Positions 25,535 through 30,379 of a stretch of DNA of 37,272 nucleotides are shown here, piece after piece. Source of the stretch: a virus; IMG/VR virus record IMGVR_UViG_3300030099_004837, positions 1 to 37,272 of that record; one strand, given 5' to 3'. Position 1 is the stretch's first letter, and every line of letters begins with the position of its first letter. The translations under genes were made by a program, and so were the position numbers. The notes beneath the pieces are model-generated. The model worked only from the letters and a program-made list of their open reading frames with translations, had not been told where the DNA came from and ran no database searches.

Positions 25535-26535
25535 GCAATCACCTCGGGAATGGAGTATCGGCATGATCTCCTCTCTCCTTCCTTGACAATCTCGCCTGTC
25601 TCAAGCATGGCTTTCAGCCTAGCCTTCCATGCATCCTCATCTATGTCGCATAAGACCTTCTTGAGATAGCCAATCGTTCTCGGCTCTCCGCCTATGGCTT
25701 CCGTGATTGCTTTGGTCATCAGCTCACGGTCTTGGAATATGGTGGAAGGGGCTTGGCTACCGTTGGCCCCCTCCGTTTCCCCCGAAGTCACGGGATTTGG
25801 TGAAACACTACGAGACAAAGATGGGGATGCATCCTGTTGTCCGGTAGCCACTTCGTCAGACGAATGCTCGTTGTCTGTGTTGGGAATCTGGAACACCGAA
25901 TCGAAGTCGGTGTTGGGTGTGGGGAAGGTCTGTTGCAAGACTTCCGCAGGTGGTTGTGGGCAAACAACCGAGAGATTCAGCATAGGTGTGCCTCGGCTCT
26001 TGGACTTGAATTGCCTCTTGAGTGAGTTGAGGAATTGAGAAACCTCGTCAGGATCTCTCACCTCGGGTAGTTTCGATTGGTCAATCTTGAGTCTCCCATC
26101 CTCTTCGGTCAAACCCTGGTCGATGAACCAATTGATTCTCTCCATGACTGTTCCCATAGCATAGGTGGAATCAGTCACACCATCGGGTCTGTCGAACAGG
26201 GAAATCAACTCTTGGAACAAGACCCCGCAAATCCTCTGCCAAGGTATTGATGCAGTAGTCACTTTGTCGGATTGACCGACAGGTACGGAAACCATAGGCT
26301 TGTCAGGGTCATCTGATGTGATTGTGTAAGTTTGACCGAGAGTTGTAATCTCGATGTCACCATCACCCGTAGCCATCGGCGTATTGCCTCTAGCCCTCCG
26401 TGCTTCTTTGTCAAGATACTCCTGTGGCAGCTCGGCCATCAGGGCTTCGGCAAATGCCTTCAATGCATGAGGCAGATGCACGGGTACGTTCGGTTGCGCG
26501 TCATTCACTTGGTTTGTCATATTCTTTTTTGTCAT
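25531..26535 (-). CDS. Modular protein with disordered linker and C-terminal winged helix
   Basis: A 334-residue protein. Residues about 20-180 form a helical domain (HALKAFAEALMAEL; IPWQRICGVLFQELISLFDR; FLNSLKRQFKSKSRG). A low-complexity linker rich in Ser, Thr, Pro, Asn and Gln follows (about 185-270). The last 65 residues (ELMTKAITEAIGGEPRTIGY, then LKKVLCDIDEDAWKARL, then CRYSIPEV) look like a winged-helix domain. This architecture suits a DNA-binding scaffold or regulator. No family is recognised. A GGTGAT stretch precedes the ATG. Confidence 0.65.
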   Translation of the reverse strand: MTKKNMTNQVNDAQPNVPVHLPHALKAFAEALMAELPQEYLDKEARRARGNTPMATGDGDIEITTLGQTYTITSDDPDKPMVSVPVGQSDKVTTASIPWQRICGVLFQELISLFDRPDGVTDSTYAMGTVMERINWFIDQGLTEEDGRLKIDQSKLPEVRDPDEVSQFLNSLKRQFKSKSRGTPMLNLSVVCPQPPAEVLQQTFPTPNTDFDSVFQIPNTDNEHSSDEVATGQQDASPSLSRSVSPNPVTSGETEGANGSQAPSTIFQDRELMTKAITEAIGGEPRTIGYLKKVLCDIDEDAWKARLKAMLETGEIVKEGERRSCRYSIPEVIA

Positions 26536-26598
26536 AATGTATCACCATCCCACTTGTTGGGGATTAGTGAGGGGGGATAGGGGTATTTGAACCCTTTG

Positions 26599-26730
26599 TT
26601 ATACTAACCTTCTCTGTTCTCGTTTGTGTTTCAGATAGCACTTACCGCAGAGCATTCTCTTGTTCGATCTGCTTCCCATTGTATTATTCGCTGTTATTTC
26701 CTTACTGCATCCCATGCAAGTGTGTGGCAT
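26599..26730 (-). CDS. Zinc-ribbon microprotein (43 aa)
   Basis: A 43-residue ORF with CMGCS (residues 5-9) and LCGKC (27-31) separated by a basic loop with Asn and Ser, and a Lys/Arg-rich tail (LKHKREQRR). No ribosome-binding site is obvious; the region upstream is AT-rich (ATTATTATCAATAAATG). It is the first ORF after the candidate structured RNA. Function unknown. Confidence 0.6.
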   Translation of the reverse strand: MPHTCMGCSKEITANNTMGSRSNKRMLCGKCYLKHKREQRRLV

Positions 26731-26805
26731 GGAATCATATGATTAGCATTTATTGATAATAATTTGGTGGGGAGAGGGGCTATGAAACGGGCAAGAAAAC
26801 AACCC

Positions 26806-26876
26806 TGGGCCTACCCCTCCCCCCCGCCATCGCAGAATGCCCAGCACGATGCCGTAAGAGTTGTCTTATAGGCCCA
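26806..26876 (-). ncRNA. Candidate structured RNA (three-way junction)
   Basis: This 71-base element lies in a 163-base gene-free gap (26731-26893). An 8-bp closing stem pairs 26806-26813 with 26869-26876 (TGGGCCTA with TAGGCCCA). Inside it, 26855-26859 pairs with 26864-26868 (5 bp, 4-base loop), stacked directly on the closing stem, and 26828-26832 pairs with 26847-26851 (5 bp). On the minus strand the G-rich tract 26814-26825 lies between stems. A TATA-like promoter element is centred about 26 bases upstream of 26876 on that strand, the archaeal TATA-to-start distance. It lacks a 7-base T-loop, so it is not a tRNA. Alternatives are a 5' leader with regulatory function or a DNA-level site. 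Confidence 0.45.
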
Positions 26877-26893
26877 AATCGTTCAGAGAAGAT

Positions 26894-27028
26894 TTAGTTA
26901 TTATACACTCTCATAAGTCTGCAACAACGAGCGCATCTTTTGATTGATAGAGAGGAATCTGAGCAAAGTTTAGTCTTGCATCCAGGTTCGATACAGAACC
27001 GAGGTGGCAAGGAGTTATTCTTCCTCAT
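26894..27028 (-). CDS. Cys-rich microprotein (44 aa)
   Basis: A 44-residue ORF starting inside the 3' end of the preceding 32-residue ORF. It encodes RFCIEPGCKTKLC (residues 11-23) and KRCARCC (31-37): at least six cysteines in a pattern like short zinc-finger proteins with CxxxxC and CxxCC. The last codons (MRVYNN) overlap a promoter-like element. Function unknown. Confidence 0.6.
   Translation of the reverse strand: MRKNNSLPPRFCIEPGCKTKLCSDSSLSIKRCARCCRLMRVYNN
26897..26912 (-). promoter_or_regulatory. Promoter-like element, variant f
   Basis: The minus strand reads GAGAGTGTATAATAAC. It shares GAGAGTGT with the other copies and has a better TATA box (TATAATA). It lies in the last codons of the 44-residue Cys-rich ORF and about 26 bases before the first base of the 71-base foldable element. 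Confidence 0.5.
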
Positions 27029-27113
27029 CTGAAACCACCCAAATCTTATCGAACATTCTGATTTTAGTCGGAGTAATCCATGATATGATTGGCCGTTTGG
27101 TAATCCTACTCAC
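27015..27113 (-). CDS. Microprotein (32 aa), unknown function
   Basis: A 32-residue ORF starting with GTG in a GTGA overlap with the winged-helix gene's stop. It ends VVSDEEE, where GATGAGGAAGAA gives the ribosome-binding context of the next ORF. TPTKIRMFDKIW in its middle resembles ETKIRMGIDGKYY of the 55-residue protein at 32512-32679, and 16 bases are identical between the two. Likely real but of unknown role. Confidence 0.5.
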   Translation of the reverse strand: MSRITKRPIISWITPTKIRMFDKIWVVSDEEE

Positions 27114-27379
27114 TTGACTTCATACTCCTGATAATCATCTGCTAGCTTGTATATTTGCAAAGAATGCATACCCATCGCCCTTCTAGTCTCTCCAACTAAT
27201 TCAAAGCGAGGATCCTTCGCTAGGACGTTACTGATTCTCATCATGGACTCGCCCCAGTATGTATTTCTCTTGATATGCTCGTAAATGTCAGCAGTGTCGG
27301 CTTGATCTTTGTCTTTGAGAAACCTGATGATTGAATTACGCAAACGCTTCGTTCGACCTGCGAATATCTTGGTTTTCAT
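27110..27379 (-). CDS. Winged-helix DNA-binding protein
   Basis: An 89-residue protein. After a basic N-terminus (KTKIFAGRTKRLR) come helix 1 (NSIIRFLKDKDQ), helix 2 (TADIYEHIKRN), helix 3 (MMRISNVLAKDPRF) and a wing (ELVGETRR ... LQIYKLAD), the standard winged-helix order. It begins one base after the thermosome stop and is probably co-transcribed with it, so it may regulate that unit or neighbouring early genes. Confidence 0.7.
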   Translation of the reverse strand: MKTKIFAGRTKRLRNSIIRFLKDKDQADTADIYEHIKRNTYWGESMMRISNVLAKDPRFELVGETRRAMGMHSLQIYKLADDYQEYEVK

Positions 27380-27382
27380 GCC

Positions 27383-28975
27383 TCAACCACCCATCCCCAT
27401 CATTGGGGGGGGCAAGTCTCCGCCGGATGGCTTCATACTGATTACATCATCAATCCTGAGAATCAGGGTCGAAGCCTCGACTGCACTAGATATTGCGGTT
27501 CTGATTAGTTTTCTCGGTTCGATTACCTTCAACTTCTTCATGTTCTCAATTTTACCATCTATTGAAACTCCGTCATGGATGCCCGAGCTCTTGAGTGAAA
27601 GAAGCGTATCAACAGGATCCGCCCCTGAGTTTTCTGCCAAAGTCCAGGGGATTGATTCGAGAGCAGAGGCAAAGGACTCAACTGCCATAGCCTGTCGTCC
27701 AGGTGCTTCGTGCGCTCTCTCTCGTAGCACTCTCGCTAGGTGTGCATAAGCAGAACCGCCACCCGCTACCATTATCTTACTCTCATCGGACAATGCCACC
27801 ACTCCGATAACATCGTCAAAGCATCTCTCTAACTCTGAGACTGTGTGACCTGTGGCCCCACGAAGAATAGCCGTCACGCTTTTCGCACCTTCATTGGTGA
27901 CGCAGACGCAGATATGCTCTCCGAATTTCTCTTCTGAAATCAAGGAAGCAGAACCTAATTGTTCGGGTTTCAACTCTTTGATTTCGCTAACTAATTTTGC
28001 GCCCGTAATCCTACGCAGGGCTTCCATGTCGCTGTTCTTGACTCGCTTAGTGGCGAGAATATTGTATTGAGCAAGATAGTGTGCTGCGAGTGGGTCAATA
28101 TCCTTTTGACAGAATACTGCATTTGCACCACTTTTGGAAATCTCTTGGCACATGACTTTGATTGCCTCTTCTTCGCGGGCTAGAAACGCCTCTAAGATGC
28201 CAGGATCATTGATGTTGAGTTTGCTCTCAATCTTGGTTTCCTTTGGTTCCAATGATGTCTTGAGAAGCAAGACGTTTGCATCCACTATGCTTTGAGGCAT
28301 CTCAGAATGGACTCTTTCTTTCTCAACCACAAGGCCCGATAGCAATTCGCTTTGATCGTAAGTGCCACCCTCGAATGTTGAGACTTTGATGTTGTCTAAA
28401 TTGATATTGCCCTCATCATCTCTAACTGCATCCAAAGCCCGCACAGATATGTCAGAGAGCGTATCAATCGCTGATTCTGCTGACTTGCCATTAATAGATG
28501 TCCGTGCCGCATCTGCTAATTCATCCCCACTCAGTTCCCAACCCATCTCGTCTAGCGTTTCCAGAACAATGGATAATGCGAAGTGATACCCCTTGACGAG
28601 AATGGCTGGATGGACTTGCTTCTCAATCAACTCCTTCGCCTGTTCCAACAAAGCCCCTGATATTACTGCGGTAGTCGTGGTTCCATCGTGGCATTGAGAA
28701 TCTTGAGTCTTGGAGATTTCAATTATGATTTTGGCTGCAGGATGCTCGGCATGAAGCAACTCAAGAATCGTCACTCCATCATTGGTGATGGTGACTTCAC
28801 CACCACCACCGACCAGGAGCTTGTCAAACCCTAGTGGCCCTAACGTGGAACGCACAGATTCGGCAACGGCTCTTGCGGCCATTATGTTGTTCTCCTGGGC
28901 GTTTCTTCCACTCCTATTTTTTGCCCCTTCTTGTAGTATATAGATTGGTTCTCCATTTGGCCCCTGTGCCATCAT
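27383..28975 (-). CDS. Group II chaperonin (thermosome subunit)
   Basis: A 530-residue, full-length group II chaperonin (PF00118). VTITNDGVTIL (residues 61-71), HPAAKIIIEISKTQDS and the nucleotide loop CHDGTTTTAVISG (95-107) match the equatorial domain; most thermosomes have GDGTT where this has HDGTT. The catalytic Asp region is CFDD (385-388), followed by VAGGGSAYAHLARVL (403-417). The C-terminus PPPMMGMGG is a typical Gly/Met tail into the folding chamber. It should form an ATP-driven double ring, alone or mixed with host subunits, to fold viral proteins. Thermosome genes are known from metagenomic viruses of marine archaea. It starts at ATGATG, 29 bases after a degenerate promoter-like element. 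Confidence 0.96.
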   Translation of the reverse strand: MMAQGPNGEPIYILQEGAKNRSGRNAQENNIMAARAVAESVRSTLGPLGFDKLLVGGGGEVTITNDGVTILELLHAEHPAAKIIIEISKTQDSQCHDGTTTTAVISGALLEQAKELIEKQVHPAILVKGYHFALSIVLETLDEMGWELSGDELADAARTSINGKSAESAIDTLSDISVRALDAVRDDEGNINLDNIKVSTFEGGTYDQSELLSGLVVEKERVHSEMPQSIVDANVLLLKTSLEPKETKIESKLNINDPGILEAFLAREEEAIKVMCQEISKSGANAVFCQKDIDPLAAHYLAQYNILATKRVKNSDMEALRRITGAKLVSEIKELKPEQLGSASLISEEKFGEHICVCVTNEGAKSVTAILRGATGHTVSELERCFDDVIGVVALSDESKIMVAGGGSAYAHLARVLRERAHEAPGRQAMAVESFASALESIPWTLAENSGADPVDTLLSLKSSGIHDGVSIDGKIENMKKLKVIEPRKLIRTAISSAVEASTLILRIDDVISMKPSGGDLPPPMMGMGG

Positions 28976-28998
28976 GGTTCGAGCAAACCCCTAGTTCG

Positions 28999-29013
28999 CC
29001 TTTAATCATTCTC
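28999..29013 (-). promoter_or_regulatory. Promoter-like element, degenerate copy h (thermosome)
   Basis: The minus strand reads GAGAATGATTAAAGG in the 63-base gap before the thermosome gene. It shares GAGA, TG and the AT-rich centre with the other copies and is centred 29 bases before the ATG. It is weaker by sequence but placed correctly. Confidence 0.35.
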
Positions 29014-29038
29014 AACCATGACAGGATTCACAGTCTCA

Positions 29039-29173
29039 TTACTCTTCTTCATCTGATAAGTCAGACAAGTCATTCCATCTCATGTAGCCGTCTGCAGGAG
29101 GAGGCTTTCTAAATCGCTCTCGAAGATCCTTGTCTTTGATTTTCTCAACATCAAAATTTGGATTCGTCCGCAT
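29039..29173 (-). CDS. Small acidic protein (44 aa), unknown
   Basis: A 44-residue ORF starting in a TGATG overlap with the microprotein upstream. The N-terminus is a charged helix (VEKIKDKDLRERFRKPP), then a short aromatic segment (GYMRWNDLSDLSDEEE) with a strongly acidic end. Coupling supports it being real. No family recognised. Confidence 0.6.
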   Translation of the reverse strand: MRTNPNFDVEKIKDKDLRERFRKPPPADGYMRWNDLSDLSDEEE

Positions 29174-29259
29174 CAGTTCTCAGCTCCAAATACTCTATGA
29201 TAATAACAAAGGCCGGAAACAGGATCAGCCCACTTTCCACACTTACGACATTTCAACAT
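29173..29259 (-). CDS. Zinc-binding microprotein (28 aa)
   Basis: A 28-residue ORF whose ATG overlaps the end of the preceding ORF and follows GGAGAG. It encodes CRKCGKW (residues 4-10) and LCYYH (17-21), a CCCH-type metal site. It is among the smallest plausible proteins here. Its coupling to both neighbours and clear knuckle support expression. Confidence 0.55.
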   Translation of the reverse strand: MLKCRKCGKWADPVSGLCYYHRVFGAEN

Positions 29260-29326
29260 AATATCTCTCTCCTTGATTGTAATCTATCTCCCATTCTATT
29301 GTCGTGGTGTAAAGTATGTCTGTCAT
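29243..29326 (-). CDS. Microprotein (27 aa), unknown
   Basis: A 27-residue ORF beginning with ATGA overlapping the previous stop. GGAGG lies 5 bases before the start, and a promoter-like element is centred 28 bases before it. It has alternating Thr, Ile and Tyr, as in a short beta hairpin (DILYTTTIEWEIDYNQGERY). No family. Confidence 0.45.
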   Translation of the reverse strand: MTDILYTTTIEWEIDYNQGERYYVEMS

Positions 29327-29421
29327 TCTTCCTCCGAAGAAGGGGATTCGCTATGAACACTCTCACTCCAACCAAGCCCAGGGACAAGCAAAGCAGACTC
29401 AACCCAACTCGGCAACTTCAT
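29323..29421 (-). CDS. Microprotein (32 aa), unknown
   Basis: A 32-residue ORF linked by ATGA overlaps to both neighbours. A short hydrophobic N-terminal half (LPSWVESALLVPGLGW) is followed by an acidic Ser/Glu tail ending SSEEE. The ESVHS codons coincide with a promoter-like element, so the coding call and the regulatory call compete. Confidence 0.45.
   Translation of the reverse strand: MKLPSWVESALLVPGLGWSESVHSESPSSEEE
29351..29364 (-). promoter_or_regulatory. Promoter-like element, copy e
   Basis: The minus strand reads GAGAGTGTTCATAG, differing from copies b and d only in the last base. It is centred 28 bases before the ATG at 29326. It may start a short transcript through three microprotein genes to the thermosome. 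Confidence 0.5.
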
Positions 29422-29594
29422 CGTTCAGCCTTAACCACGAATCTATAACAACATTGTCCGACAGGCAGCATGATTCTAGTCGGAACCATCACTTTGCCCA
29501 ACCCATCAACATGAGTCTCAACTGATGCCTTTGCATATCTAAAGCCGATTCCGCTTAAGTCGTTATTACAAAGAGCGCATACATCATTCTCCAT
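29418..29594 (-). CDS. Small Cys-containing protein (58 aa)
   Basis: A 58-residue protein, ATG at 29594 with GAGGAGGAG 6 bases upstream, preferred to an in-frame start further up. It has CALCN (residues 6-10) and QCCY near residue 49, a possible zinc site, with an intervening beta-like region (ETHVDGLGKVMVPTRIMLPV). A canonical archaeal promoter (CGAAG and TTTATATG at 29630-29642) lies about 40 bases upstream. Confidence 0.65.
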   Translation of the reverse strand: MENDVCALCNNDLSGIGFRYAKASVETHVDGLGKVMVPTRIMLPVGQCCYRFVVKAER

Positions 29595-29629
29595 TTTTAT
29601 CTCCTCCTCAACTGCTAAGTCTCTATTCA

Positions 29630-29642
29630 CATATAAACTTCG
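29630..29642 (-). promoter_or_regulatory. Canonical archaeal BRE/TATA promoter
   Basis: The minus strand reads CGAAGTTTATATG: a BRE-like purine block followed by a TATA box. The TATA centre is 40 bases before the ATG at 29594, leaving room for a short leader with the GAGGAGGAG ribosome-binding site. It overlaps one copy of the AAACTTCGA repeat, so a repressor bound there would block it. Confidence 0.55.
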
Positions 29643-29689
29643 ATTCTATACAACGTGCCATGTTCAACATTCTTGAATCGAAACTTCGA
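29635..29689. repeat. Operator-like inverted and direct repeats in divergent promoter region
   Basis: In the 138-base gap between divergent genes, TTCGATTC (29639-29646) and GAATCGAA (29675-29682) form a perfect 8-bp inverted repeat. AAACTTCGA occurs twice (29635-29643 and 29681-29689), and TCGAA-AC-TTCGA around the second copy is a small palindrome. One copy overlaps the minus-strand TATA region. The arrangement suits a repressor operator, with a loop between two sites. The rest of the gap shows nothing else clear. Confidence 0.45.
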
Positions 29690-29732
29690 GATGGAGATCC
29701 GAACCACTTTTGTTGATGGATGCACTACCTAG

Positions 29733-30068
29733 ATGAAAATGAATAAGTTTGGAATAAATTGTTTGAGTTGTGGTGACGTAGCCCATTCGACTCGCTTCTG
29801 CCATTGGTGCATTGAGGAGTTGAGTATAGATGAAAAGCTCGACATCATAGATGAATATCTTCATGTGAAGAAGAATAAGAATCAAGAAAAGAAAGAGGAG
29901 GTGAACAAAGTGAGAAATTGTGCAGTATGCGAGGCAAGAAAGGCCCGCCGACAGAGGGTTATGGATGTCCTGTTTTCAGCCATGAAGGCCGGATTTGGGG
30001 CAGCCTTTCAGTTGGGTGTGTCAGTCGGTGCTATCTATTATCTGATTCAAGAGGGGGTGATCCTCTGA
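29733..30068 (+). CDS. Zinc-ribbon membrane protein, lone plus-strand gene
   Basis: A 111-residue protein, the only plus-strand gene right of 8645. Residues about 10-26 (CLSCGDVAHSTRFCHWC) form a double-knuckle zinc ribbon. A charged helix follows (DEKLDIIDEYLHVKKNKNQE), then CAVCEARKARRQR, and finally a hydrophobic segment (MKAGFGAAFQLGVSVGAIYY) that should span the membrane, with the C-terminus LIQEGVIL. It may be a membrane-anchored regulator or host-interaction factor. An internal AGGAGGTG lies before a GTG, so a shorter 52-residue form starting near 29910 could also be made. Base composition is more AT-rich than its neighbours. Confidence 0.7.
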   Translation: MKMNKFGINCLSCGDVAHSTRFCHWCIEELSIDEKLDIIDEYLHVKKNKNQEKKEEVNKVRNCAVCEARKARRQRVMDVLFSAMKAGFGAAFQLGVSVGAIYYLIQEGVIL

Positions 30069-30100
30069 TTACAGAAGAAGAACCACCGTAGTTTGGAACA

Positions 30101-30379
30101 CTACTCTTCGGAGTCTCCATTCTCAAGGCGTAGCATATTCCTGGTAATCTCTTCGGCCATGTTCTGATGGCCTACGATGAAATCCCATCGAGCGAATACC
30201 TTTGCCACCATAGTTGATGGCCCCGTGAGGGTACGAGCTGTCAGGGGGTGAGTGAGTGTGACGATTGTGTCCTCCACGGGCATCGCAAGTATGCCACCAT
30301 CCTCTAGGATGACTCGTTCTATGTAGGTGACTTGCCTACCCTTTCGAGCATCCTCTTCTGTGGGTGTGTATGACTTCAT
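30101..30379 (-). CDS. Small protein downstream of UvrD-like helicase
   Basis: A 92-residue protein, ATG at 30379 in an ATGA overlap with the helicase stop, so longer in-frame starts are rejected. It has beta strands (RQVTYIERVILEDGGILAMP, then DTIVTLTHPLTARTL) and a C-terminal helix ending NGDSEE. Tight coupling suggests a helicase partner or regulator, but no family is recognised. It converges with the plus-strand zinc-ribbon gene, 32 bases apart. Confidence 0.65.
   Translation of the reverse strand: MKSYTPTEEDARKGRQVTYIERVILEDGGILAMPVEDTIVTLTHPLTARTLTGPSTMVAKVFARWDFIVGHQNMAEEITRNMLRLENGDSEE

Noticed and set aside
26581-26610. GGGTTCAAATACCC on the minus strand looked like a tRNA T-arm
   Set aside because: The loop would be 8 bases with a weak stem, no acceptor or anticodon arms are found nearby, and the sequence overlaps or abuts the end of a Cys-rich ORF.
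26806-26876. 71-base element as a tRNA
   Set aside because: Length and 8-bp closing stem are tRNA-like, but the arm beside the acceptor has a 4-base loop instead of a 7-base T-loop, and no D or anticodon arm fits.
29664-29885. Minus-strand frame of about 73 codons opposite the zinc-ribbon membrane gene
   Set aside because: The plus frame has clear CxxC knuckles and a membrane helix; the minus frame has no motif, no ribosome-binding site and crosses the operator-like repeats.
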